Positions 44,610-52,955 of a stretch of 64,000 nt of DNA are shown one piece after another. Position numbers and translations under genes: made by a program. Source of the stretch: Streptomyces caelestis. GTDB taxonomy: Bacteria; Actinomycetota; Actinomycetes; Streptomycetales; Streptomycetaceae. The notes below the pieces were generated by a model. That model saw only the letters and a program-made list of their open reading frames with translations, was not told the DNA's origin and did not search any database. The stretch covers positions 8,618,001 to 8,682,000 of the forward strand of contig NZ_JACHNE010000001.1 of assembly GCF_014205255.1 (NCBI RefSeq), written 5' to 3'. The stretch's first letter is position 1. Every line of letters begins with the position of its first letter.

Positions 44610-46952
44610 ATGGAGGACGCCTCCGCCGCTGCGATCATCGACGCGCGCGGCACCGTGACGGGGTGGAGCGAGGGTGCCCGGCGGCTGACCGGCTACCCGG
44701 CCGAGGAGGCCGTGGGCCGGTCCGTACGGGGACTGCTCGCCGAGGACGTGCCGCCCGAGTCGGTGTCCGCGCGGTCGGGCACCGTCATGGTGCGGCATCA
44801 CGACGGCTATCTGGTCGGGCTCCGCGTCAGAGCCTGCGTCGTGACCGGCCCCGACGGGGCACCGGACGGCTACGTGATCACCGCCGAGCCGCCCAGCGGC
44901 GCCGAGACGTCCCTGGCCGGACAGGCCTTCCAGCAGGCGTCCATGTCGATGTCGGTGTTCGACACCGACCAGCGCTATCTGCGGCTCAACGACGCCGCCT
45001 GCCATGTGATGGGCGTGCCCGAGGAGACCCTGCTGGGGCGGCACTTCCCGGAGACCGTCGAGGAGGCCGAGCACAGCCTCGGCTTCAACTGGCACCTGCG
45101 TCACGTCGTCGAGACCGGCCGCCCGCTCCGCTACGAGAGCTACACCGGCGCTCCGGCCCTGAACCGGGAGCACGCCTGGGTCACCGAGATGTGGCCGCTC
45201 CGCGCCCCCTCCGGAGAGCTCCTGGGCACCGCCCTGGCCGCGTTCGACAGCACCGAGCAGTACTGGGCCCGGCAGCGGCTGGCCCTGCTCAACGAGGCCG
45301 CGGCGGCCATCGGCACCACCCTGGACGTGGTGCGCACGGCCGAGGAGCTGATGGAGGTCGTGGTGCCCCGGTTCGCCGACTTCGCGAGCGTGGACCTGTT
45401 CGACTGGGTCCTCGGCGCGGAGGAGTCGCCGACCGTGCCCACCGCGGAGATCGTGCTGCGCCGCGTCGCCCACGGCTCCATCACCGAGGGCACCCCCGAA
45501 GCAGCCGTCCACCTGGGCGAAGTGGACGTCTACCCCGCGTTCTCCCCCATCGCGCGGGCGATGCGGGAGGGCCGGGCGATCATCAGCCAGGCGGGGGAGC
45601 CGTCCTTCATGCGCTGGGTCGCGGAGCGCAACACGCGCGCCCCGCAGGGCCGCCCCTACCGCCAGGGCGTCCACTCGATGATGGCGGTGCCGCTGCGGGC
45701 CCGCGGCACCACCCTCGGCGTCGCCGTGGCCGTGCGCATCCGGCAGCCGGACGACTACGCCGCCGACGACGCCGTGTTCGCCGAGGAACTCGCCAGCCGA
45801 GCCGCGGTCTGCGTCGACAACGCCCGCCGCTTCGCCCGTGAACGCACCACCGCACTGGCCCTCCAGCACAGCCTGCTGCCGAGGGGGCTGCCCGGCCAGG
45901 CCGCGGTCCAGGTCGCCCATCGCTATCTGCCCTCCGGCTCGGCGGCCGGCATCGGCGGCGACTGGTTCGACGTGATCCCGCTGTCCGGCAGCCGGGTCGC
46001 GCTCGTCGTCGGTGACGTCGTGGGCCACGGCATCCCCTCCACGGCGACCATGGGCCGGCTGGTCACGGCCGTACGCACCCTCGCCGACGTGGACCTGCCA
46101 CCCGACGAACTCCTCACCCACCTCGACGACCTGGTCACCCATCTCGCGTCGGACGACGACGGCGACGAGGTCGCCGAACTCGGCGCGACCTGCCTGTACG
46201 CCGTCTACGACCCCGTCACGCGCCGGCTGAACCTGGCCGCCGCCGGGCACCCCGCCCCCGCACTGGTGCTGCCCGACGGGTCCGCGCGGCTGATCCCCAT
46301 GAGCGCGGGGCCCCCGCTGGGCGTCGGAGGGCTGCCGTTCGAGGCGACGGAGCTCCAGCTGCCCGAGGGCTCCGTCGTCGCCCTCTACACCGACGGACTC
46401 GTCGAGGACCGCGACCGCGACGTCGACCACGCCACCGACGAGCTGTGCCGCGCGCTGACCGTGCCCGCCGAATCGCTCGACGCCCAGTGCGACATCGTGC
46501 TGAAGACCGTCCTGCCGGAGGAGCCCAGCGACGACGTGGCCCTGCTGCTGGCCCGCACCCGGGCGCTGGGCGCGGACCAGGTCGCCACCTGGGACGTCAC
46601 CCCGGACCCCGCGCAGGTGGCCGCCACCCGCCAGGCCGCCACCGAACAGCTCTCCGCGTGGGGGCTGGACGAGACGGCCTTCGTCACCGAACTCGTCGTC
46701 AGCGAACTGGTCACCAACGCCATCCGGTACGGTGCCGCGCCCATCCAGCTCCGTCTGATCCGCGACCAGACCCTCATCTGCGAGGTGTCCGACGGCAGTT
46801 CGACCTCCCCGCACCTGCGGCGCGCCCACCAGGACGACGAGGGCGGCCGCGGACTGCTGCTGGTGGCCCAGCTCACCCAGCGCTGGGGCAGCCGGCAGAC
46901 CACCCGGGGCAAGACCATCTGGTGCGAACAGCCCCTCACACCGCTGTTCTGA
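44610..46952 (+). CDS. PAS-PAS-GAF-SpoIIE phosphatase with C-terminal ATPase
   Basis: A 780-residue multi-domain regulator. PAS-1 about 1-100 (IIDARGTVTGWSEGARRLTG), PAS-2 about 110-225 (QQASMSMSVFDTDQRYLRLNDAACH), GAF about 230-400, SpoIIE phosphatase about 420-640 (IGGDWFDVIP, VVGDVVGHGIPSTATMG, VALYTDGLVEDRDRD, SDDVALLLAR), and an RsbW-like ATPase about 660-780 (ELVVSELVTNAIRYG, ICEVSDGSSTSPH). It could both phosphorylate and dephosphorylate STAS antagonists in response to small ligands. The start is uncertain: ATG 44610 lacks a well-spaced ribosome-binding site; the frame is open to TTG 44574. Confidence 0.88.
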   Translation: MEDASAAAIIDARGTVTGWSEGARRLTGYPAEEAVGRSVRGLLAEDVPPESVSARSGTVMVRHHDGYLVGLRVRACVVTGPDGAPDGYVITAEPPSGAETSLAGQAFQQASMSMSVFDTDQRYLRLNDAACHVMGVPEETLLGRHFPETVEEAEHSLGFNWHLRHVVETGRPLRYESYTGAPALNREHAWVTEMWPLRAPSGELLGTALAAFDSTEQYWARQRLALLNEAAAAIGTTLDVVRTAEELMEVVVPRFADFASVDLFDWVLGAEESPTVPTAEIVLRRVAHGSITEGTPEAAVHLGEVDVYPAFSPIARAMREGRAIISQAGEPSFMRWVAERNTRAPQGRPYRQGVHSMMAVPLRARGTTLGVAVAVRIRQPDDYAADDAVFAEELASRAAVCVDNARRFARERTTALALQHSLLPRGLPGQAAVQVAHRYLPSGSAAGIGGDWFDVIPLSGSRVALVVGDVVGHGIPSTATMGRLVTAVRTLADVDLPPDELLTHLDDLVTHLASDDDGDEVAELGATCLYAVYDPVTRRLNLAAAGHPAPALVLPDGSARLIPMSAGPPLGVGGLPFEATELQLPEGSVVALYTDGLVEDRDRDVDHATDELCRALTVPAESLDAQCDIVLKTVLPEEPSDDVALLLARTRALGADQVATWDVTPDPAQVAATRQAATEQLSAWGLDETAFVTELVVSELVTNAIRYGAAPIQLRLIRDQTLICEVSDGSSTSPHLRRAHQDDEGGRGLLLVAQLTQRWGSRQTTRGKTIWCEQPLTPLF

Positions 46953-47135
46953 CCGCACGGCTCACGCGGCCGCGCGCCGCACGGGCGTTCCCGCACCGCG
47001 TCCCACGGCTGCTTGTCGCCCCGCAGCCCCGTGTACTGCGCCGACGGGCGAGCGGCTCGACGGGCTCAGGCCCTCCCCGACCCGGGCGCAGACGTCCGCC
47101 GGAAGCTGGCGTCGCAGGAGCAGCACGATCGCCGT

Positions 47136-47750
47136 TCACTTCCCGGCCGTGTCCGAGGCGACCTGGGAGAGGGTGCGCCCGGACATGGCCGAGCGGGCGC
47201 GGCGCGGATCGGGAGCTCCGTGCGTCCGGGCCCGGTCACCGGCCCGCTTCACCAGCAGCCAGGCCTCCTCGCCGTCGCCGCCCTGATCGCTGCGGAACCG
47301 GGTCAGGGCGTACTCGCCGCGCAGTTTCGACCCGCTCAGCCGGAACGTGGCGTGCCCGCGCTCCAGTGACTCCGCGAAGTCGACGGGCCGGCCCTTGCGG
47401 TCGTGGCTCAGCGGCTCGTACGTGCCGTGGTCCCAGACGATCACCGTGCCGCCGCCGTACTCGCCGCGGGGGATCACGCCCTCGAACTCCTCGTACTCCA
47501 GCGGATGGTCCTCCGTGGGCACGGCCAGCCGCTTGTCCTTCGGGTCGGCCGAGGGGCCCTTGGGGATCGACCAGGACTTCAGGACGTCGTCCACCTGCAA
47601 CCGGAAGTCGAAGTGCATCGTGCTCGCGTCATGGATCTGCACCACGAACCGGGGCCGGTCCCCGGCCGACTCCCCGCTGCCCCGGGGCTCGCCGGTCCGG
47701 CCGAAGTCGCGCTTGCCGCGGTACTCCCGCAGCCGGTCCCGCTCAGCCAC
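47136..47750 (-). CDS. LigD-type 3'-phosphoesterase domain protein
   Basis: A 204-residue stand-alone PE domain: RFVVQIHDASTMHFDFRLQVDDVLKSWSIPKGPS with the catalytic His/Asp pattern (HxxS-xx-HFD), DHPLEYEEFEGVIPRGEYGGGTVIVWDHGTYE, then a basic C-terminal tail. PE domains of LigD remove 3' phosphates or ribonucleotides before ligation in bacterial NHEJ. GTG 47750 has AAGGAG 6 nt upstream. The partner ligase could be that at 39918, though the two are 6 kb apart; no Ku gene is in the window. Confidence 0.88.
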   Translation of the reverse strand: MAERDRLREYRGKRDFGRTGEPRGSGESAGDRPRFVVQIHDASTMHFDFRLQVDDVLKSWSIPKGPSADPKDKRLAVPTEDHPLEYEEFEGVIPRGEYGGGTVIVWDHGTYEPLSHDRKGRPVDFAESLERGHATFRLSGSKLRGEYALTRFRSDQGGDGEEAWLLVKRAGDRARTHGAPDPRRARSAMSGRTLSQVASDTAGK

Positions 47751-47788
47751 CTGCGGCTCCTTCCTGCCCCGCGGGCCCCGGGTACCCG

Positions 47789-48619
47789 TCAGAACTCCTC
47801 GTGCACCTCGGGGTCCCCGCCGACGCGCCGGTGCGTCCGGTCCGCGACGGCGGTCATCTCGGCCTCGCTCAGCTCGAAGCCGAAGACGTCGAGGTTCTGG
47901 CGCTGCCGCTCGGGGTTCGCCGACTTCGGGATGGGCACCGCGCCGAGCTGCGTGTGCCAGCGCAGCACCACCTGCCCGGCCGTCACCCCGTGCGCCTCGG
48001 CGATCCGCGTCACCGCGGGGTCCTGAAGCAGGGATGTGCCCCGGCCCAGCGGGCTCCAGCTCTCGGTCAGGATGCCCTTGCCCGCGTGGAAGGCGCGCAG
48101 GTCGTCCTGCGGCAGGAAGGGGTGCAGCTCGATCTGGTTGACGGAGGGCAGCACCCCGGTCTCCTTCTCCAGCCGCTCGATGTGCCCGGCCGTGAAGTTG
48201 GAGACGCCGATCGACCGGACGAGCCCGTCCTCGCGCAGCTTGATCATGGCCTTCCACGAGTCGACGTACCGGTCCACGCGCGGCAGCGGCCAGTGGATCA
48301 GGTACAGGTCCACGTACTCCAGGCCGAGGCGGGCCCGGGACTCCTCGAACGAGGCGAGCGTCTCCTCGTAACCGTGGTGCCGGCCCGGGAGCTTCGTCGT
48401 CACGACGATCTCCTCGCGCGGCACCACGCCGGAGGCCACCGCCCGGCCGACCCCCGTCTCGTTGCGGTAGTTCGTCGCCGTGTCGATCAGGCGGTAGCCC
48501 GCCTCCAGGGCGGAGAGCACCGCCTGCTGCGCCTCGTCGTCGCCGAGCGGCCAGGTGCCCAGGCCCAGGGAGGGGAGCGTCGTACCGTCGTTGAGCGTGT
48601 GCGTCGGGATGCTGATCAC
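47789..48619 (-). CDS. Aldo/keto reductase
   Basis: A 276-residue AKR barrel: LGLGTWPLGDDEAQQAVLSAL, catalytic Asp-Tyr in RLIDTATNYRNETGVGRA, Lys in VVTTKLPGRHHG, and LYLIHWPLP with the His. The C-terminal NADPH site is VPIPKSANPERQRQNLDVFGFELS. It reduces aldehydes or ketones with NADPH. Start GTG 48619 has GGGAAGG upstream. It sits between the PE-domain gene and the divergent LacI regulator and has no obvious link to either. Confidence 0.92.
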   Translation of the reverse strand: MISIPTHTLNDGTTLPSLGLGTWPLGDDEAQQAVLSALEAGYRLIDTATNYRNETGVGRAVASGVVPREEIVVTTKLPGRHHGYEETLASFEESRARLGLEYVDLYLIHWPLPRVDRYVDSWKAMIKLREDGLVRSIGVSNFTAGHIERLEKETGVLPSVNQIELHPFLPQDDLRAFHAGKGILTESWSPLGRGTSLLQDPAVTRIAEAHGVTAGQVVLRWHTQLGAVPIPKSANPERQRQNLDVFGFELSEAEMTAVADRTHRRVGGDPEVHEEF

Positions 48620-48711
48620 CGTCGGACCTTCCCGTTGATCGTGTCGTCTGGCTGTGTCCACCCTCCAGCGTCACGGATAGGGTGAGCAATGATCAACCGG
48701 ACGGGTGGGGG

Positions 48712-49794
48712 ATGAAGGCGGCGGACGGCATGGGCAGCGCCGAGGGAAAGCAGGCTCCGGGTTCGGGGCGTCCCACCTCGCGGGACGTCGCCCGGCTCGC
48801 CGGCGTGTCGCACACCGCGGTGTCCTTCGTGTTCAACGGCCGCGCCGAGGGCAACCTCTCGCCCGCCACCCAGGAACGCATCCGGCAGGCCGCGGTCCAG
48901 CTCGGCTACCGGCCCGACCCTGTCGCCCGCAGTCTGCGCCGCAGCCGTACGGCCGTGATCGGGCTGGTCACCGACGAGATCGCCTCCTCGCCGTTCGCCG
49001 GACGGCTGCTGCGCGGCGCCATGGACACCGCCTGGGCCGACGGGCACCTGATTCTCACCGTCGACTCCGGCGGCGACCCGGCCAAGGAGGACGCGGCGGT
49101 CGCCGAGCTCCTGGACCGGCGCGTCGACGGCATCATCTACGCGGCCATGTCCCTGCGCCGCGTCCGGGTCCCCGAGGGACTGCACCGCACCCACTCCGTG
49201 CTGGCCAACTGCCTGCCCGAGGACGACTCGCTGCCCGCCGTCATCCCCGCCGAGCGCGCCGGCGGCCGTACGGCGGCCCGGCTGCTGCTGGAGCGGGGGC
49301 ACCGGCGGGTCGCGCTCGTCGGCGGGCACGGCGACATCGCGTCGGCGGAGCGGCTGCGCGGCTTCCGCGACGCGCTGCGCGCCGAGGGCATCACCGTGCC
49401 CAGGGACTGGGTCGTACGGACCGGAGGAGAGATCTCCGGCGGCCACGAGGGTGCCGTCCGCCTCTTCGACGGCACCCCGGCCGACCGCCGGCCCACCGGG
49501 GTCTTCGCCTACAACGACCGGGTCGCGGCGGGCGTCCTGCACGCCGCGACCCGGCTCGGCATCTCCGTGCCCGGCGATCTGTCGGTGGTGGGCTACGACG
49601 ACCAGGAGCACATGGCCGCGTACCTCACGCCGCCCCTCACCACCGTCGCGCTGCCCCACCGGGAGATGGGCGAGGCCGCCACCCGGCTCCTCCTCGACGC
49701 CATCGCCACCGGCCGGACCCCGCCCGCCACCGTGCGGCGCCTGGGCTGCCCGGTGATCAGCCGTGCGTCGGTGGGACCAGCTCCCATCCGGTGA
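48712..49794 (+). CDS. LacI-family regulator of the fructan locus
   Basis: A 360-residue LacI/GalR repressor. The helix-turn-helix TSRDVARLAGVSHTAVSFVFNG is at about residues 22-43, then hinge and periplasmic-binding-like domain ending SVVGYDDQEHMAAYLTPPLTTVALPHREMG. Its gene borders the GH32/ABC operon and its 3' end overlaps the GH32 gene tail to tail by 38 bp, so it very likely represses that operon, with the fructan breakdown sugar as inducer. Start is ambiguous: ATG 48712 after GGTGGGGG, or GTG 48682 right after a GATAGG box (leaderless). Confidence 0.9.
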   Translation: MKAADGMGSAEGKQAPGSGRPTSRDVARLAGVSHTAVSFVFNGRAEGNLSPATQERIRQAAVQLGYRPDPVARSLRRSRTAVIGLVTDEIASSPFAGRLLRGAMDTAWADGHLILTVDSGGDPAKEDAAVAELLDRRVDGIIYAAMSLRRVRVPEGLHRTHSVLANCLPEDDSLPAVIPAERAGGRTAARLLLERGHRRVALVGGHGDIASAERLRGFRDALRAEGITVPRDWVVRTGGEISGGHEGAVRLFDGTPADRRPTGVFAYNDRVAAGVLHAATRLGISVPGDLSVVGYDDQEHMAAYLTPPLTTVALPHREMGEAATRLLLDAIATGRTPPATVRRLGCPVISRASVGPAPIR

Positions 49795-51133
49795 CGGTCG
49801 CGCCGGACGGCACCCTCAACTCCCGTACGTCATCGGGCCGGTGATAGACGCGCTCGGTGACCGTGGCGCGGTCGCCGACGAACAGTTCGTACAGCGAGCC
49901 GTCGACGAGGACGCGTACCGTGAGCTCCTCGTCAGGTGGCACACGGACGACGATCGGCGCACCGGCCTCTTCACGCGGCCAGTCGCCCCGGTCCAGGGTC
50001 ACGGTGCCCTCCGCCGGGTCCAGCCGGACCGTCAGCTCGGCGCCCGAGGCCGAGCGCAGCAGACTCACGGTGACCTGACCGCGGGCGCCGACCGTCAGGT
50101 CGTAGGCCGTCGGTAGCGCGGCCCGGCCCGGGGCGGTGACGAACGGCTCGGGGGCGTGCAGGCGGTGCAGTTCCGGGGCCGGGGTCACCCGCAGCGCCCC
50201 GTCCGGGTGGACGTCGACGACCCGGGGCGCGGTCAGGACGCCGGCCCAGCCGGCCTCGCCCTGCTCGCGGGCCTCCCACGACCAGCCCCACATCAGGGCC
50301 CGGTCCGGCTCCTGGAGCACGGCGGGCGCGTAGAAGTCACGGCCGTGGTCGAGGAGGCCGCCCGCGCGGGCGGAGAAGCGCAGGTCCGTGTCCAGACGTC
50401 CCGTCAGATAACCGGTGGTCCATGGGTCGCCGTCCCACAGGGACACGACCAGCACCCACGCGCCGCCCCGCGTCGCGTACAGCTGCGGGCACTCCCAGCC
50501 GGTCGCCCGGTCGCCGAACGCCGCCGCGGCGGCCGGGTCCCGGCCGTCCAGGAGCACACCCGCGAAGCGCCAGTCGGCCAGGTCGTCGCAGTCGTACAGC
50601 AGGGCCGACGGCGTACCGTCGGCGTGCCCCGCGCCGACCAGGGCCCAGCGCCGTCCGTCGTGCCGGAAGACGAACGGGTCGCGGAACATCACCACGTCCA
50701 GGCCCTCGGGCGGGCCCGTCACCACCGGCACGGGCAGGGGAGTCCATTCGGTCAGCGCGGGGTCGTCCGGATCCGCCGCCCGGGCCAGGCAGATCGTGCC
50801 GAGCCCGCTGTGGTCACGGTCGACCCCGGTGTAGACGGCCGTCGGCACGCCCCCGTCGTCGACCACGCACCCGGACCAGCAGCCCGCCTCGTCCGGGCCG
50901 CCCGGGGTCGGGGTGAGGGCGATCGGGTGGTGCTCCCAGTGGGCGAGGTCGGGGCTGGAGGCGTGGCCCCAGTGGACGTTCGCGTGCACCGGGGCGTCGG
51001 GGTTGTGCTGGTAGAAGAGGTGGTAGCGGCCGCGCCAGCGGAACGGCCCGTTGGGGTCGTTCATCCAGTTGGCGGGCGGGCGGACCCGGAAGCGCGGGGC
51101 GTGCGGGTCCTGCGGGGGAGCGGCGAGGCTCAA
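49757..51133 (-). CDS. Intracellular GH32 fructosidase (sucrose/fructan hydrolase)
   Basis: A 458-residue GH32 enzyme without signal peptide. NANWMNDPNGPFRW-like NDPNG motif (nucleophile Asp) near residue 25, MFRDPFVFRH (transition-state Asp) and GWECPQLYA (acid/base Glu) are all intact; a C-terminal beta-sandwich of about 150 residues follows. It hydrolyses beta-fructosyl bonds in oligosaccharides brought in by the adjacent ABC importer. TTG 51133 is the start: it overlaps the permease stop (TTGA) and follows AGGAG by 7 nt. The 3' end overlaps lacI by 38 bp on the other strand. Confidence 0.9.
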   Translation of the reverse strand: MSLAAPPQDPHAPRFRVRPPANWMNDPNGPFRWRGRYHLFYQHNPDAPVHANVHWGHASSPDLAHWEHHPIALTPTPGGPDEAGCWSGCVVDDGGVPTAVYTGVDRDHSGLGTICLARAADPDDPALTEWTPLPVPVVTGPPEGLDVVMFRDPFVFRHDGRRWALVGAGHADGTPSALLYDCDDLADWRFAGVLLDGRDPAAAAAFGDRATGWECPQLYATRGGAWVLVVSLWDGDPWTTGYLTGRLDTDLRFSARAGGLLDHGRDFYAPAVLQEPDRALMWGWSWEAREQGEAGWAGVLTAPRVVDVHPDGALRVTPAPELHRLHAPEPFVTAPGRAALPTAYDLTVGARGQVTVSLLRSASGAELTVRLDPAEGTVTLDRGDWPREEAGAPIVVRVPPDEELTVRVLVDGSLYELFVGDRATVTERVYHRPDDVRELRVPSGATVTGWELVPPTHG

Positions 51134-52002
51134 CGGTTGACTCCTGCGGACGTGATGCCCTCGCGCAGAGGGCGCTGGCCGACGGCGAACACGGCGACGG
51201 CGGGGATCATGGAGAGGACGACACCGGCGAGCACCACGGAGATGGAGCCGGTGCCGAGATTGCCCTGGAGGGAGACCAGGCCCAGCGGCAACGTGTAGTT
51301 GTGACCGGACGTTTCGAGGATCAGCGGCCGGAAGAACTCGTTCCAGTGGTAGTTGAAGGCCAGGACGCCGACGATCGCGAGGCCCGGCGCGGCCAGCGGG
51401 GCGTACACCGAACGGAACGTCCGCCAGGGCCCGGCACCGTCCAGCATCGCCGCCTCGCCCAGGTCCTTGGGCATGCCCAGGAAGTACTGCCGCATCAGGA
51501 ACGTGCCGAACGCCGTCGGGAAGGCCGGGATGATCAGCCCGAGCAGGGTGTCGGTGAGACTCATCGACTTCAGGACCAGGAACACCGGCACGATCGTGAC
51601 CTGCAAGGGCACCATCATCGTCGCCAGGACCAGGGCGAACAGCGGCTTCTTGAAGCGGAACTCCAGACGGGCGAAGGCGTATCCGGCCAGCCCCGCCGTG
51701 ATCATCTGGCCGACCGCGATCAGCCCCGTGACCAGCGTGGAGTTGAGGGCGAGCAGCCATACGTCGATCTGGTCGAACACCCCCCGGTACGCCTCGGCCG
51801 ACGGGTCGGAGGGGATGAGCTGCGGCGGCAGGTCGAACGCCTCGGCGGGTGTGCGCAGCGAGGTGGACACCGTCCACACCACCGGGCCGAGCGTGAGCAG
51901 GGCGCACACGGTCAGCCCGGCGATGCGCGCCCACGGCGCCAGCCCGTGGCGCGCACGGCTGAAGGACAGGGTTGCTTGGCTCAAGGGACTCACCCGGCTC
52001 AC
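51130..52002 (-). CDS. Sugar ABC transporter permease (MalG type)
   Basis: A 290-residue inner-membrane permease with six helices. The EAA loop is EAAMLDGAGPWRTFRSVYAPLAAPGLA (about 195-220), typical of MalG/CUT1. It forms the channel with the MalF-type partner and the solute-binding protein. GTG 52002 overlaps the upstream permease stop by four bases. No ATPase gene is in the operon; MsiK-type shared ATPases serve such importers in Streptomyces. Confidence 0.92.
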   Translation of the reverse strand: MSRVSPLSQATLSFSRARHGLAPWARIAGLTVCALLTLGPVVWTVSTSLRTPAEAFDLPPQLIPSDPSAEAYRGVFDQIDVWLLALNSTLVTGLIAVGQMITAGLAGYAFARLEFRFKKPLFALVLATMMVPLQVTIVPVFLVLKSMSLTDTLLGLIIPAFPTAFGTFLMRQYFLGMPKDLGEAAMLDGAGPWRTFRSVYAPLAAPGLAIVGVLAFNYHWNEFFRPLILETSGHNYTLPLGLVSLQGNLGTGSISVVLAGVVLSMIPAVAVFAVGQRPLREGITSAGVNR

Positions 52003-52955
52003 TGGTAGTGGACGAAACGCCGGCTGAGCCGGAACTGGAGGGCCGTGACCGCCATGATCAGCACGAACAGCAGCACACCCACCGCGGACGCCTCACCGAA
52101 GCGGAGCTGCTCGAACGCGGTCTCGTAGATCACCATCACGACGGTGCGGGTCGAGTCGCCGGGACCGCCGTTGGTCAGGACGTACGGCTGCTCGAACACC
52201 TGGAGCGCGTTGATGATGCCGACCACCGAGGCGACCAGCAGCGTCGGCGACAGCAGCGGCAGCGTGACGGTGAGGTGCTTGCGCAGGCCGGTCGCCCCGT
52301 CCAGGGCGGCGGCCTCGTGGATCTCCTTCGGGATGTTGTTCAGACCGCCGACGAAGAGCAGGAACGAGAAGCCGAACTGCTGCCAGACGTAGACCAGGAC
52401 CACGGTCGTCATCGCCGCGTTCTCCGACGTCAGCCACGGCACCGGCGCGATCCCGACGAAGCCGAGCAGCCAGTTGACCACCCCGAAGTCCTGGTTGAAC
52501 AGGTACTTCATCACCACCGAGATCGACGCGGCGGACAGCACCAGCGGGAAGAAGAACGCCGAGCGGAACACCGACCGCAGCCAGACGGGCATCCGCCCGT
52601 TCAGCGTCAGGGCGAGCGCCAGCGCGACGAGCAGTTGCAGCGCCACCGCGAACACCATGAAGACGAGGGTGTTGCGGAAGGACACCAGCACGGTCTCGTC
52701 GCCGAACACCGCGCCGTAGTTGGAGCCGCCGGCGAAGCGCGGCGGGTCGATCACGTTCCAGTGGAAGAGGCTGAGCACCACCGAGCCGACGATGGGGACG
52801 ACCGTGAAGACGACGATGCCGACGATCGTCGGGGCCAGGAACAGCGTGGCCAGCAGCCGGGTGCCGCGGTCGCGGGCCGAGAGGCGTGGTGCCTGCGGGG
52901 CGGGCGGGGCCTTGGGCCGTTCGGTACGCGCGGGCGGTGTCTGGGTGTTCGTCAT
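51999..52955 (-). CDS. Sugar ABC transporter permease (MalF type)
   Basis: A 318-residue permease. RLLATLFLAPTIVGIVVFTVVPIVGSV opens the first helix, and the EAA loop is EIHEAAALDGATGLRKHLTVTLPLLSPTL (about 222-250). CUT1 family, paired with the MalG-type gene downstream (4-base overlap). ATG 52955 overlaps the solute-binding gene stop. The N-terminal 25 residues are Pro-rich and cytosolic. Confidence 0.92.
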   Translation of the reverse strand: MTNTQTPPARTERPKAPPAPQAPRLSARDRGTRLLATLFLAPTIVGIVVFTVVPIVGSVVLSLFHWNVIDPPRFAGGSNYGAVFGDETVLVSFRNTLVFMVFAVALQLLVALALALTLNGRMPVWLRSVFRSAFFFPLVLSAASISVVMKYLFNQDFGVVNWLLGFVGIAPVPWLTSENAAMTTVVLVYVWQQFGFSFLLFVGGLNNIPKEIHEAAALDGATGLRKHLTVTLPLLSPTLLVASVVGIINALQVFEQPYVLTNGGPGDSTRTVVMVIYETAFEQLRFGEASAVGVLLFVLIMAVTALQFRLSRRFVHYQ

